DNA of 54,679 bases from Bacteroidales bacterium (GCA_016295455.1 JAEDLE010000006.1:1-54679), one strand, 5' to 3'. Counted from the first letter of the stretch, positions 1 through 9,338 are shown. Notes: generated by a model not told the origin, from the sequence alone. Numbers and translations: made by a program.

Positions 1-848
1 TCGTGCTCGAAGGTGTGGCCTGCGAGGGTTGCGTGGTTGACCTCGATGTTCACCTTGAAGTCCTTGTCAAGGCCGTGTGCGCGGAGGAAGCCGATAACGG
101 TCTCGGTATCAACGTCATACTGGTGCTTTGAAGGCTCCATTGGCTTAGGCTCGATGAGGAAGGTGCCCTTGAAGCCCTTAGCCCTTGCATAGTCCCTTGC
201 CATCCTGAGCATGGTTGCCATATGCTCCTTCTCCCTCTTCTGGTCGGTGTTGAGCAGGCTCATATAACCCTCGCGACCGCCCCAGAACACATAGTTCTCA
301 GCTCCGAGCTTGATGCCGGCGTCGATGGCGTTCTTGATCTGGACAATGGCGCGTGCTACTACGTCGAAGTCAGGGTTGGTGGATGCGCCGTTCATGTAGC
401 GCTTGTTGCCGAATACGTTGGCGGTAGACCAGAGAAGCTTGATTCCGGTCTCCTCCATCTTCACCTTGAGGTAATCGGTGACAGCTGCAAGATTAGCCTC
501 GTACTCCTCTACTGAGTTGCCTTCTGAAACGAGGTCCACATCGTGGAAGCAGTAGTAAGGGATGCCGAGCTTCTGCATGATCTCGAAGCCTGCGTCAACC
601 TTTGCCTTTGCGATTTCAACTGCGTCTGCACCCTGGTTCCATGGGAAGGTCTTGGTACCGCCACCGAACTGGTCGCCGCCCTCTGCACAGAGAGTGTGCC
701 ACCAAGCCATAGCGAACCTGAGCCAGTCCTTCATAGGCTTTCCGAGCACAACGCGCTCCGGATCATAATAGTGGAAAGCCATAGGATTCTTTGAGGCAGT
801 TCCCTCGAAAGGAATCTTACCTATCTGCGGAAAATATTCTTTTGCCAT
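1..848 (-). CDS. xylA: Xylose isomerase (partial, C-terminus outside window)
   Basis: Cytoplasmic isomerase converting D-xylose to D-xylulose, the first step of xylose catabolism. The first 282 residues are present; the family is about 440 aa, so the last third lies beyond base 1. The sequence shows the catalytic FHDVD motif with His102, the metal-binding LIEPKP motif with Glu233, and the TKTFPW segment near residue 65. The ATG at 848 gives the usual MAKEYFP-type N-terminus. It follows xylB by 24 bp on the same strand, so the two are very likely one xylBA transcript feeding xylose released by the neighbouring xylan enzymes into the pentose phosphate pathway. Identification is secure. Confidence 0.97.
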   Translation of the reverse strand, partial: MAKEYFPQIGKIPFEGTASKNPMAFHYYDPERVVLGKPMKDWLRFAMAWWHTLCAEGGDQFGGGTKTFPWNQGADAVEIAKAKVDAGFEIMQKLGIPYYCFHDVDLVSEGNSVEEYEANLAAVTDYLKVKMEETGIKLLWSTANVFGNKRYMNGASTNPDFDVVARAIVQIKNAIDAGIKLGAENYVFWGGREGYMSLLNTDQKREKEHMATMLRMARDYARAKGFKGTFLIEPKPMEPSKHQYDVDTETVIGFLRAHGLDKDFKVNIEVNHATLAGHTFEH

Positions 849-872
849 ATTTATAAAAACAGTTAATGGTTA

Positions 873-2348
873 TTATATACTCTTTTCAAGTTTTTCTTTC
901 CATATGCCGTATGCCTCAAGGTAACGGCTGCAATCTGGGGCCGGTTCGATAACATCGAGCTTCTGCAGGTTCGCGAAGGCCTCCTTGTTGTCTTTGTATA
1001 TGCCTGCTCCGATTCCGGCTCCCTTTGCAGCTCCGGCCGCTCCGTCGGTGTCATAGAGCTCGATTACCGCTCCGGTGACTCCGGCGAGTGTCTCGCGGAA
1101 TATCGGGCTTAGGAACATGTTCGCCATACCGGCGTGGATTCTGGAAACTTCCATGCCCATCTGCTCCATCACGCCGATACCGTATTTGAAGGAGAAGACT
1201 ATGCCCTCCTGTGCGGCGCGTACGAGATGCTTCCACGAATGGCGGTTGAAGTTGAGTCCGGAAATCTGGCAACCGGGTTCCCTGTTTCCGAGCATACGCT
1301 CCGCCCCGTTTCCGAAAGGAAGTACCGAAATGCCCTCGCAGCCGACAGGAACCGCTGAAGCGATGTCGTTCATCTGGCTGTATGATACGCCTTCAGGCAC
1401 GATGTTGCGCCTTACCCAGGAGTTGAGTATGCCGGTGCCGTTGATGCAGAGCAGGACTCCGATTCTGGTCTGATCGGCGCTGTGGTTGACGTGAGCGAAG
1501 CTGTTCACCCTGGACTGAGGATCGTAGTTCACGTTGCCGTTGACACCGTATACGACGCCTGAAGTTCCGGCGGTAGAGGCGATTTCACCTGGTTCGAACA
1601 CATTGAGTGACAGAGCATTGTTTGGCTGGTCGCCGGCCCTGTAGGTCACAGGGATGCCCGGGTTCAGGCCGAGTTCCTCGGCGACGGAAGCCATAAGGCG
1701 GCCCTGGTCGGAGAAGGTCGGCTTGATTTCAGGTATGAGGGATGAATCGAATCCGAAATGTGAAAGCACATCCTCTGAGACCCTGTTCTCCTTGAAATCC
1801 CAGAATATGCCTTCTGAGAGTCCTCCCACCGTGGTGCAAATCTCGCCCGTGAGCTTCATCGCGATGAAATCTCCAGGGAGCATGATTTTGTAGATCCTGG
1901 AATAGAGTTCAGGCTCGTTTTCCTTCACCCAGGCGAGTTTCGCCGCCGTGAAGTTGCCCGGAGAGTTGAGCATATGCTCCAGACACCTGGTCTGTCCGAT
2001 GGCAGAGAGCGCCGCTTCACCATACGGCACGGCACGGGAGTCGCACCAGATGATGGACGGACGGAGAGGCTTGAGGTCCCTGTCAACACAGACGAGGCCG
2101 TGCATCTGATAGGAAATACCTATCGCGGCGACATCGTTCCTTCCTGCCTGAGCAAGGACATCAGCCGTAGCTGCCTTGAGATTCTCCCACCACATGAGGG
2201 GATCCTGCTCTGCCCAACCGTTCTTAAGTGAAATTATCGGAGCTTCCTGTTTAGGATAGAATACAGATGCGACACACTTGCCGCTCTCGACCTCGACGAG
2301 GCTTGCCTTGACAGATGAACTGCCAACATCGTAACCTAATAAAAGCAT
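873..2348 (-). CDS. xylB: Xylulokinase (FGGY family)
   Basis: Cytoplasmic ATP-dependent kinase that phosphorylates D-xylulose to D-xylulose 5-phosphate. The 491-aa protein has the N-terminal ASKHA-fold segment with GYDVGSSSVKAS at residues 5-16, QMHG at 81-84, the WCD segment at 101-103 and the likely catalytic base Asp240 in AGDQPNN. The C-terminal FGGY domain carries the TAGTSG and GAAKGAGIGAG segments. Length is normal for the family. It lies immediately upstream of xylA and has its own candidate promoter at 2374-2381. Function follows from the family and from the xylA linkage; a related FGGY kinase specificity is possible but unlikely here. Confidence 0.95.
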   Translation of the reverse strand: MLLLGYDVGSSSVKASLVEVESGKCVASVFYPKQEAPIISLKNGWAEQDPLMWWENLKAATADVLAQAGRNDVAAIGISYQMHGLVCVDRDLKPLRPSIIWCDSRAVPYGEAALSAIGQTRCLEHMLNSPGNFTAAKLAWVKENEPELYSRIYKIMLPGDFIAMKLTGEICTTVGGLSEGIFWDFKENRVSEDVLSHFGFDSSLIPEIKPTFSDQGRLMASVAEELGLNPGIPVTYRAGDQPNNALSLNVFEPGEIASTAGTSGVVYGVNGNVNYDPQSRVNSFAHVNHSADQTRIGVLLCINGTGILNSWVRRNIVPEGVSYSQMNDIASAVPVGCEGISVLPFGNGAERMLGNREPGCQISGLNFNRHSWKHLVRAAQEGIVFSFKYGIGVMEQMGMEVSRIHAGMANMFLSPIFRETLAGVTGAVIELYDTDGAAGAAKGAGIGAGIYKDNKEAFANLQKLDVIEPAPDCSRYLEAYGIWKEKLEKSI

Positions 2349-2373
2349 TTTGATTCAACAGTTTTTATTATTC

Positions 2374-2381
2374 CAAAATTA
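2374..2381 (-). promoter_or_regulatory. Candidate -7 box for xylBA
   Basis: The minus strand reads TAATTTTG, a perfect match to the Bacteroidetes TAnnTTTG -7 element, about 26 bp upstream of the xylB start codon. No convincing TTTG -33 element sits at the usual 19-21 bp spacing, so this rests on the -7 box and its position. Confidence 0.4.
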
Positions 2382-2453
2382 CAGCATAACGCACAAATGA
2401 TGCCATAATTTTAAACCAAGAACTTTCAAAAATGATGCAGCGGATTGAGAATA

Positions 2454-2489
2454 CGGCCCACGTTGTCAGTTTTGGAACAACGTGGGCCG
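2454..2489 (-). terminator. Strong hairpin downstream of the esterase-fusion gene
   Basis: A perfect 13-bp inverted repeat (CGGCCCACGTTGT and its complement, 2454-2466 and 2477-2489) with a 10-nt loop lies 24 bp beyond the stop codon of the two-domain esterase. There is no clear T-run after it on the minus strand, so it may act as an mRNA 3'-end stabiliser or a weak terminator. It separates the PUL enzymes from xylBA. Confidence 0.6.
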
Positions 2490-2512
2490 CATATATCGGA
2501 ACGCAAGGCTCA

Positions 2513-4576
2513 TCACTTGGTGAAAAGCTTGCTTGCGAATGAATGGATGGATTTTCTCCACACCTGCCATTCGTGGTCGCCCGGGAAGGTTTCGAACTCG
2601 ACCTCCAGGCCGTTCTCCTTCATTGTCTCAACAGCCTTGGTGGTCAATGCGCATCTCGGGTCATCGGTACCGACGGAGATGTAAAGCAGGTCGAGAGCCT
2701 TGTTGAACTTGGCGCTCTCCGTCAGGATGCCCGGCATGATGGACTCAAGGTCCACGCCTCCTTCGGTCTGGGCTATGCCTCCGAAAATACCGGAACTGAA
2801 TATGCCCAGAGAGGAGAACTTGTCCAGATTCACAAGCCCGGTGTAGAAAGTCTGGCCTCCACCCATCGAAAGACCGGCAAGGGCCCTGTGACGCGCGTCG
2901 GCATATACACGGAAATTGCTCTCTATGAACGGGATGACGCTGCCGATGATTTCCCTGCCGAACGGTGCCATTCCGCGTGAGTCGTAGCCGCCGGCGTTAG
3001 GGAGGGTGCCGTTGGACATGACGATGATCATTTCGCTGGCCTTGCCTTCGGCGATGAGGTTGTCGAGTATGTCTCCGGTGTGTCCCTGTACGGCCCATCC
3101 GGTCTGGTCCTCGCCGCCTCCATGCTGGAGATAGAGCACAGGATATTTCTTCTTGCCCTTCTCATAGGAAGCAGGGGTATAGACGGTCAGAGGCCTCCAG
3201 GCCTTCACTTCCTCTGACCAGTAGGTCATGGTCCTGATGCTGCCGTGAGGCACATTCTTCGTGAGGTAGAAATCGCAGCCCTCTTCAGGGATGTCGATTG
3301 CGCTGAAATCCCTGCTGCAGCCGAAATAGGTCCTGCTGGCCGGATCGGAGAACGCGAATCCGTCGACTATGAGGGTGTAGTAGTGGAAGCCGGCGATGAG
3401 CGGGTCTGTCCGGCCTCTCCAGTATCCGTCGATGTCCTTGATGAGGTCATATTTCTTCGCCATTATGTCCACCTGAACCTGCTTGGCCTCAGGAGCATAT
3501 ACCCTGAATGCCACGGAGTTGTCGTCGAGGATACGCGGATATGCATTCTGGTTGATGTTGCTTGGAGCGCCCTTGCCCGGAAGAGCTTCCACCCCGCGCT
3601 GAGGCCCTCTCCGGGAGGACTTTGACGCCTTTGCAGCCTTCGCCCGTATGGCAAAATCAACCATCTCAGCGAGGTTTTCGTCGCTGTACATGTTGAAGCC
3701 GTGGCCTCCGCCATATACCTCGGTATATGCCACCTCGGCCTTGCCTTTCTTGAGTTCGTCGTAGAAGCGGCGTCCCTGGCATACAGGCACCACATTGTCG
3801 GCCGAACCGTGGAAGATATGGATAGGCACGGTGTTCTGCGCTGCGTAGGTGATAGGGCTCAGAATGGCATATGGTGACGGGTCATCCGCCAGTTTCACGC
3901 CTCCGAGTATCACCTCTTCAGGAGAAACCTGCATTTTCATCGCCTCGCCGCAGTCCATATTCATCAGGTCAACAGGACCTGACCAGTCGAAGGCCACGTC
4001 CACGTCGCTTGAATATGACGTATAGTTGCCTATGCTGCCCTCAATGTCCATGGTGGTGTTGCCGACGGTGTATTCCCGGATGCCGTTGGTGACGGCTGCG
4101 AGGGATGCGAGGTGGCCGCCTGATGAGAAGCCGCTGATTCCGATGAAGGAAGTGTCGAAATGGTATTTCTCGGCCTCGCCCCTGACGAAGCGGATGACGG
4201 CCTTGATGTCCTGGATCTGTGCCGGGAAGGCGGCATCGGTGCTGGAACGGTGGTTAGGGCACACGACTGCACAGCCTGCATCGAGAAGGGTTGCGCAGAT
4301 GGTGTTCAAGTCAGCCGCGCCTTTGGAATTGTTGCTGAACCAGGCGCTGCCATATATGTGTATGACAACAGGATAGGAGGCCTTGACCTCCTTCGGGAGG
4401 TAAATGTCGAGCTTGTGGTAGACTTCACCGTCAGAAGCATAGTCCACATCGGTGAATTTCTGGGAACACTCCAGTTTGTTCTCCTGCAGCTGGAAACCTC
4501 CGAATCCGCCGGCAGGCTGGGCTTGAAGGACTGCGCCCACCAGGACTGCAGCCAAGGTAATAAATGCTTTTTTCAT
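2513..4576 (-). CDS. Secreted two-domain esterase: BD-FAE-like hydrolase + CBM48-like + CE1
   Basis: Predicted periplasmic or surface esterase removing acetyl and/or feruloyl groups from xylan. The 687-aa protein has a signal peptide (1-20), an N-terminal alpha/beta hydrolase (about 40-315) with nucleophile Ser151 in GFSSG, Asp260 in GSADN and His292 in GGGHGF, an Ala/Lys/Ser-rich linker (312-335), a CBM48-type beta-sandwich (about 345-440), and a CE1 domain (445-687) with Ser570 in GLSMG and His668 in GDHEW. The ATG at 4576 is chosen because MKKAFITL begins a signal peptide; longer reading frames run into the upstream gene. It lies 10 bp after the GH43 gene. The CBM48-CE1 half resembles the separate CE1 gene at 6241-7419, so an internal duplication and fusion is likely. 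Exact ester specificities are inferred. Confidence 0.85.
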   Translation of the reverse strand: MKKAFITLAAVLVGAVLQAQPAGGFGGFQLQENKLECSQKFTDVDYASDGEVYHKLDIYLPKEVKASYPVVIHIYGSAWFSNNSKGAADLNTICATLLDAGCAVVCPNHRSSTDAAFPAQIQDIKAVIRFVRGEAEKYHFDTSFIGISGFSSGGHLASLAAVTNGIREYTVGNTTMDIEGSIGNYTSYSSDVDVAFDWSGPVDLMNMDCGEAMKMQVSPEEVILGGVKLADDPSPYAILSPITYAAQNTVPIHIFHGSADNVVPVCQGRRFYDELKKGKAEVAYTEVYGGGHGFNMYSDENLAEMVDFAIRAKAAKASKSSRRGPQRGVEALPGKGAPSNINQNAYPRILDDNSVAFRVYAPEAKQVQVDIMAKKYDLIKDIDGYWRGRTDPLIAGFHYYTLIVDGFAFSDPASRTYFGCSRDFSAIDIPEEGCDFYLTKNVPHGSIRTMTYWSEEVKAWRPLTVYTPASYEKGKKKYPVLYLQHGGGEDQTGWAVQGHTGDILDNLIAEGKASEMIIVMSNGTLPNAGGYDSRGMAPFGREIIGSVIPFIESNFRVYADARHRALAGLSMGGGQTFYTGLVNLDKFSSLGIFSSGIFGGIAQTEGGVDLESIMPGILTESAKFNKALDLLYISVGTDDPRCALTTKAVETMKENGLEVEFETFPGDHEWQVWRKSIHSFASKLFTK

Positions 4577-4586
4577 ATCCGGAACA

Positions 4587-6239
4587 TTATTCTGTAACCT
4601 GCTGACGGAACCAGTCGAAGTCGGCATATCCGCCTTCCGCGATGGTAGGATAGCAGTAAAGCGCCGTCCTGTAGCCGGTGAAATAGTCAAGTGTATATCT
4701 CATATGGAGGGTGTAGTCGGAGGTCTTCCAGTTCTCTCCATCATATGACCAGCTGAAAGTCGCCGTATCAGGCTCGGAGAGGTCGAGGGACGACGGGGTG
4801 AAGGTGTAGTCTATCCTGAGCCATACATTCTCGGACTCAAGGGCTTCGCTGCAGATTACCTTGTCTTCCGCGTAACGCTCGAAATACGGTTTCCCGTCCT
4901 TCATTCCCCTCTTCATTCCGTTGGAATTCTCACGGACCACAAGGGCCTTGCTTCCGTCTTCTGCCACTTCCACACCGACTGTCGCGCAGTTGCTCTGGAA
5001 GGCGCATATGCCGGCCCTGTCACCAGGCTTGAGACCTGAGGCATCCAACTTCACGCTGCTGCTTGAACAAGGGCCTACAGTCCTCTGGGTTAAGGTGTTG
5101 CGTGCTGATGCTATGCCCGGTACGACATTGCAGGTCTTGAGCCTCATCCAACCCGGCCTCTCGCTGAGGGACCATCTGTCAGCTACCGGCTTGTGGTTCC
5201 ACTGCCATACGAGAGCCAGAGTCCCGGAGTCGAACTCGTCGCTGTCCCAGACGTAATCCTCGCCCCAAGGAGTCAGGTTCACGTCAAATTCCTTCACAGG
5301 AGTGCCGTTGTCGCCCATCATAGGCCACCCGTCGACCCAGGTCACAGGCTGTACGGTCGGGATACGTCCGACCGCGCCGTGGTCCTGGAACATGATGGCA
5401 TACCAGTCTCCGTACTGGGTCTGGACTATGCCGCCCTGGGCAACTCCGTCCTTCCTGCCGTCAAAGGCACCGGAAAGCACGACCTTGCTCTCATAAGGTC
5501 CGAGTATGTTCTTGCTCCTCCAGCAGGTCTCCGTGCGCACACCGCCCGAAGGCCAGTCGATTTCAAGGACATAGTAGTAATCGTCAATATGGTAGAAATG
5601 CACGCCTTCCGCACGCAGGCTGTAGCCCTCTCTAGGGGATTCGATGATTACGCTGTCTATGCCGTCCTTCTTCACGGCTGATGCATCCGGCTCAAGCTCA
5701 GTAAGATGCAGGTCACCGTTGCCCCAGAGTATATAGAGCCTCCCGTCATTGTCGAAGAGCATCGAAGCATCGTGGAACTTGCCTTCGAGTTCGGTCTTGG
5801 TCCATCTGCCGTTCTCTATGTCGTCAGTCTTGTAGACATAGGTCTTGTCCGGCTGGTCGTTGGCTATGAACAGCGCATAGTAGGTACCGTCCACGTAGCG
5901 GAGCGAAGTCGCCCACTGTCCCTTGCCGTAGGCATTGCGGCCATTGCGGAGGTTATAGACGTCATCATCCTCGATGAGGTCACAGACATAATTGACTATC
6001 TGCCAGTGCACCAGATCCTTGGACTTCATTATCGGGGCAACCGGACAGAAGTACATCGTGGTGCTGACCATATAATAAGAGTCACCCACCCGGATCAGGT
6101 CATTGTCAGGGATATCAGTATAAGTCAGAGGGTTGACTGCCCTGGTCACTCCCGGTTTGTCAGCACAGGAAGAAGCCAGGAGCAAAGTGGCGGCAAACGC
6201 CAGCATCAAATGAAATATCCTTTTCATATTCGTATTCAT
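4587..6239 (-). CDS. GH43 lipoprotein, beta-xylosidase / alpha-L-arabinofuranosidase type
   Basis: Exo-acting hydrolase predicted to release xylose or arabinose from xylo-oligosaccharides at the cell envelope. The 550-aa protein has a lipoprotein signal with lipobox LASSC (Cys25), a five-bladed GH43 propeller (about 35-330) and a C-terminal GH43_C2-type beta-sandwich beginning at the WQWNHKP segment. Likely catalytic residues are Asp45 (PDNDLIRVGD), the Asp in FHDASMLF and the Glu in LRAEGVHFY. The start at 6239 (MNTNMKR) is one of two close ATGs; 6227 (MKRIF) is equally possible. It begins 1 bp after the CE1 gene stop, so translation is probably coupled. The choice between xylosidase and arabinofuranosidase cannot be made from sequence alone. 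Confidence 0.88.
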   Translation of the reverse strand: MNTNMKRIFHLMLAFAATLLLASSCADKPGVTRAVNPLTYTDIPDNDLIRVGDSYYMVSTTMYFCPVAPIMKSKDLVHWQIVNYVCDLIEDDDVYNLRNGRNAYGKGQWATSLRYVDGTYYALFIANDQPDKTYVYKTDDIENGRWTKTELEGKFHDASMLFDNDGRLYILWGNGDLHLTELEPDASAVKKDGIDSVIIESPREGYSLRAEGVHFYHIDDYYYVLEIDWPSGGVRTETCWRSKNILGPYESKVVLSGAFDGRKDGVAQGGIVQTQYGDWYAIMFQDHGAVGRIPTVQPVTWVDGWPMMGDNGTPVKEFDVNLTPWGEDYVWDSDEFDSGTLALVWQWNHKPVADRWSLSERPGWMRLKTCNVVPGIASARNTLTQRTVGPCSSSSVKLDASGLKPGDRAGICAFQSNCATVGVEVAEDGSKALVVRENSNGMKRGMKDGKPYFERYAEDKVICSEALESENVWLRIDYTFTPSSLDLSEPDTATFSWSYDGENWKTSDYTLHMRYTLDYFTGYRTALYCYPTIAEGGYADFDWFRQQVTE

Positions 6240-6240
6240 A

Positions 6241-7419
6241 TTATTCAGCGCGGAAAAGCATAGGAAGGAACTGGTCAAGACAGCGCCTCCAGGTAAGCCA
6301 CTCGTGAGCGGTACCCTGAGAAAGGTAGAAGGTGTTTTTGATGCCTATCTTGGTCAGGTTCTCACAGAACTGCTGTGTTCCAAAATTCTCCTCGCTGCCA
6401 GTGCCCATAAAGAGGGCGTGAACCTTGGAATTGAAGGACTTGGCATCCGCGAAAGCCCCGTCATAAAGTTTGGTGAAATCAGCGCCCGGAGCCATGAATA
6501 TGGCGCCGCTGAAAGTTCCCAGATGGGAGAATTTGTCCAGATTCCTCAATCCTACCTCGAAGGTCTGGTGTCCGCCCCAGGAAAGGCCTGCAAGCGCGCG
6601 GCTGTCCCGGTCCGTCCTGACCCTGAAAGTCTTCTCTATGAAAGGAATGATGTCATTGAGGAGCACCGGTCCGAAAGAAGCGCCGAATCCGTCACGGCCC
6701 TCATTCTTCCTGGCGCCGAAGATGTAACTGCAGTTGCCGTTGTCCATTACAACGACCATAGGCACGCACTTTCCTGCGGCTATCTGGTTATCAAGGATGT
6801 TGGCCATCCTTCCCTGCTGCGACCAACCCCTTTCGTCCTCGCCCATACCGTGCTGGAGATATAGCACAGGGTAACTCTTCTGAGGATTGAGGTCATACTC
6901 GGCTGGAGTATAGACAAAGCATCTCCTCATCCGGTTCTCGGTATCCGACCAGTACTGGCATTCGCGTACCTGTCCGTGAGGGACATTCCTGTCGAAAGTA
7001 TAATACGCCGCAGTCGCCTCATCTTCAGGGATTTCAATACCGCTTGAGACATAACCGCAACCGTAGAAAGCCTCGCTTGCCCTGTCATTCACGCTGACTC
7101 CGTCGACTATCAGCGAATAATAATGGAAGCCTACAACCAGAGGCTCCGTCGTGACCGTCCACACGCCTTTCTCATCTTTGGTCATCGGAAATTTCTTTCC
7201 GCATATGTCAACCTGGACTTCATTTGCCGCAGGTGCAACCAATCTGAATATGGCGCTTCCGTCAGGAAGTACCCTTGGATACTCAGCTTCGGGGACATTG
7301 GTCTGTGCCGGCTTTGATTGGCCGTCGGACTGGAGTGTCTGAGCCGGAAGTCCGGCTGAATGGAGGAGCAGCAGCGCAGCTGTGAGCGCTGCCGTCAAGC
7401 ATGAATTTGCCGTTTTCAT
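6241..7419 (-). CDS. Secreted CE1-family esterase with N-terminal CBM48-like domain
   Basis: Predicted feruloyl or acetyl xylan esterase acting on xylan side chains. The 392-aa protein has a signal peptide (about 1-27, ending LPAQ), a CBM48-like domain (about 45-140, with FRLVAPAANEVQVD) and a CE1 alpha/beta hydrolase (about 150-392) with nucleophile Ser280 in GLSWG and His372 in AHEW. ATG 7419 is chosen over a TTG six bases upstream. It is the first enzyme gene after the susC/susD pairs and is separated from susD by a strong terminator-like hairpin, which would set it and the next two genes at lower expression than the transport pair. It is close in layout to the second half of the fusion esterase. 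Confidence 0.86.
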   Translation of the reverse strand: MKTANSCLTAALTAALLLLHSAGLPAQTLQSDGQSKPAQTNVPEAEYPRVLPDGSAIFRLVAPAANEVQVDICGKKFPMTKDEKGVWTVTTEPLVVGFHYYSLIVDGVSVNDRASEAFYGCGYVSSGIEIPEDEATAAYYTFDRNVPHGQVRECQYWSDTENRMRRCFVYTPAEYDLNPQKSYPVLYLQHGMGEDERGWSQQGRMANILDNQIAAGKCVPMVVVMDNGNCSYIFGARKNEGRDGFGASFGPVLLNDIIPFIEKTFRVRTDRDSRALAGLSWGGHQTFEVGLRNLDKFSHLGTFSGAIFMAPGADFTKLYDGAFADAKSFNSKVHALFMGTGSEENFGTQQFCENLTKIGIKNTFYLSQGTAHEWLTWRRCLDQFLPMLFRAE

Positions 7420-7470
7420 TATCAAGAAGTTACTAATTGACCGTATTGAAATTGGAAAGTTAAATATAAG

Positions 7471-7500
7471 AAAAAAAGGCGGACCTTGAACAGGTCCGCC
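7471..7500 (-). terminator. Intrinsic terminator or attenuator between susD and the enzyme genes
   Basis: A perfect 9-bp stem (GGCGGACCT and AGGTCCGCC) with a 5-nt loop at 7478-7500 is followed on the minus strand by seven Ts (7477-7471). It lies 29 bp after the susD stop. The downstream CE1 gene starts only 52 bp beyond it, so partial read-through or a separate promoter is needed for the enzymes. Confidence 0.85.
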
Positions 7501-7529
7501 ATATAAAGTTTACGATATCCAAATCATTT

Positions 7530-9335
7530 TCAGTTTGCCCAACCGAGGACATCGTGGAGGTTAGGATTGGCGTTCTTTACATCGAGAGGGAATGGGAAGT
7601 ACTTGTACTTGCTTGAGAACTTATTGTAAGTGATCTCTGCCTTCTCGGTGTAGAGTTCGTGCTCCTTGCCGTACTTCGGATCACCTTCCTTGAAGAATTT
7701 GTCCTTGACGGTGGTAACCTCAGCGTGAGCGTCGTCGAAGAGTTTGGCCAGTTCAGCATCGCTGATCTTGCCCTGATTGTTCCAGCGAACCAGGTCGAGG
7801 AAACGGCAGGACTCGAACCACATCTCATACTGCTTCTCCTCCATCACGTCCTCGAAAGTGAGCTTTGAGCTGACCTTTCCGGAACCTGAACGTTCCTGGA
7901 CTTCCTGGAGAGCCTTGAGACCCTTTGCCTCGTCAGCTGAACCTATGCAAGCCTCCGCATAGAGAAGCAGAGCCTCGGCATAACGTGCAACCTTGAAGTT
8001 GGTACCATTCTGAGGTTTACCGAGATAGTCGATGTTGTCGATAGGATACTGGTCAACCTTGTCACCTGCAAGAATCTTCGGGACCTTGGTGAAGCACATA
8101 TGCTTCCACTCGAAGAACTTGGCGTGGCTGAACATACCGGTCGCAGCCTGAATACCACGCTGTGGGTCAGCTTTCTTCTGTTCGAGTGTTCCGTTGTTGA
8201 CCTCTGAACCATCCCAATCCATCTCATAGAGCCACTCTTCCTCAGTAAGGAAGCAAGCGCGGCGACGAGGTGAATCTCCGTCGTGAGCGAGGAACTTCTC
8301 GGCGAAGCTCTTAGGAACAGCGCCACCGTTCCAGCCCTGGAAACCGGACTGTGGAGAAGGTACACTTGCGAGAGCACCAGTTCTCCAACAGAACACGTTG
8401 GAAACCATCCAACGGGTACGTGAGAATGCGCCGAAGCCCTTGAGGTAATCCTGGTCAGCAATTACGTTAGGCTCGAATATCTTCTCGCAGCTTCCGTCAC
8501 CGGCTACGTGGAAGTTAGTCCAGTATTCCTCAGTCGGAACGAGAGCGTAGTCTCCAGAAGCGATGAGGTCACCGAGATACTTGCGGGCGGTAGCCGGATC
8601 GTTGTTGAACATGGCTGCCTTACCTGCCACGAACTGGGCGAAACCTTTGCTCATCCTTGCGGTCGCATCCTTGTCATTCACGCCCTGGCGCTCAGGAAGG
8701 CTACCTGAAGATATTGCCTGCTCGCACTGTGCAATAACCCAGTCGAGAACAACCTTCTGGCTCTCTGCATTTACAGGAAGCTCGTCAGCATCATATACGC
8801 GGTCCATGATTGGAGGGCAATTGTACTGGAGCGCCAGCATCATGTGGAGATATGCGCGCATAACGCGTGCCTCTGCCACAGCCTGCTTAGTATATGCACT
8901 GGTGTGCTTAGGCTCGGTGCCGTTGCGGTTCTCGTTGGTGAAGTTGGATATCACGAGATTTGCGTGATATATGGCATAATAATATCTCTGATACTCCGAC
9001 TTGAGAGTAGTGTTCGCATCATCGTAGCGGAACTCGCAGAATGATCGGAAAGGCTGGTGGTCTTCAGAGTTACCACCCGCAGCCCATACATCATCCGCGG
9101 AATAGTTGAGAATAACCTGCTCAGGATTGTCAATACCCTCGGTACCGCCCACATTGGTGATGTAGTTCGCGTACATATTGGTAAGCGCAGCTTCGCATTC
9201 CTCATCGGATGAATAGTAGGTATCATATGATACCACACCCTTCTGAGGTATCTCCAGCATGCCCTGACAAGAACTTGCCACAAGAGCAGCAACTAACAAT
9301 ATAGGGAGAAATGATTTTTTCATAATTCTGTTCAT
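7530..9335 (-). CDS. SusD/RagB-family outer-membrane glycan-binding lipoprotein (pair 1)
   Basis: Surface-exposed glycan-binding lipoprotein that caps its SusC partner during oligosaccharide import. The 601-aa protein has a lipoprotein signal (MKKSFLPILL...VASSC), a SusD-like N-terminal TPR region (residues about 100-250) and the C-terminal SusD/RagB domain containing the typical KVARYAEALLLYAEA and EKQYEMWFESCRFLDLVRW segments. ATG 9335 (MNRIMKK) lies 3 bp after the susC stop; the ATG at 9323 (MKKSF) is an alternative. The ligand is inferred to be a xylan-derived oligosaccharide from the enzymes around it. Confidence 0.93.
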   Translation of the reverse strand: MNRIMKKSFLPILLVAALVASSCQGMLEIPQKGVVSYDTYYSSDEECEAALTNMYANYITNVGGTEGIDNPEQVILNYSADDVWAAGGNSEDHQPFRSFCEFRYDDANTTLKSEYQRYYYAIYHANLVISNFTNENRNGTEPKHTSAYTKQAVAEARVMRAYLHMMLALQYNCPPIMDRVYDADELPVNAESQKVVLDWVIAQCEQAISSGSLPERQGVNDKDATARMSKGFAQFVAGKAAMFNNDPATARKYLGDLIASGDYALVPTEEYWTNFHVAGDGSCEKIFEPNVIADQDYLKGFGAFSRTRWMVSNVFCWRTGALASVPSPQSGFQGWNGGAVPKSFAEKFLAHDGDSPRRRACFLTEEEWLYEMDWDGSEVNNGTLEQKKADPQRGIQAATGMFSHAKFFEWKHMCFTKVPKILAGDKVDQYPIDNIDYLGKPQNGTNFKVARYAEALLLYAEACIGSADEAKGLKALQEVQERSGSGKVSSKLTFEDVMEEKQYEMWFESCRFLDLVRWNNQGKISDAELAKLFDDAHAEVTTVKDKFFKEGDPKYGKEHELYTEKAEITYNKFSSKYKYFPFPLDVKNANPNLHDVLGWAN

Positions 9336-9338
9336 TAA

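Noticed and set aside
4577..4690. N-terminal extension of the esterase fusion by 38 residues
   Set aside because: The extension overlaps the GH43 coding region and lacks signal-peptide character; MKKAFITL at 4576 is a proper signal peptide start.
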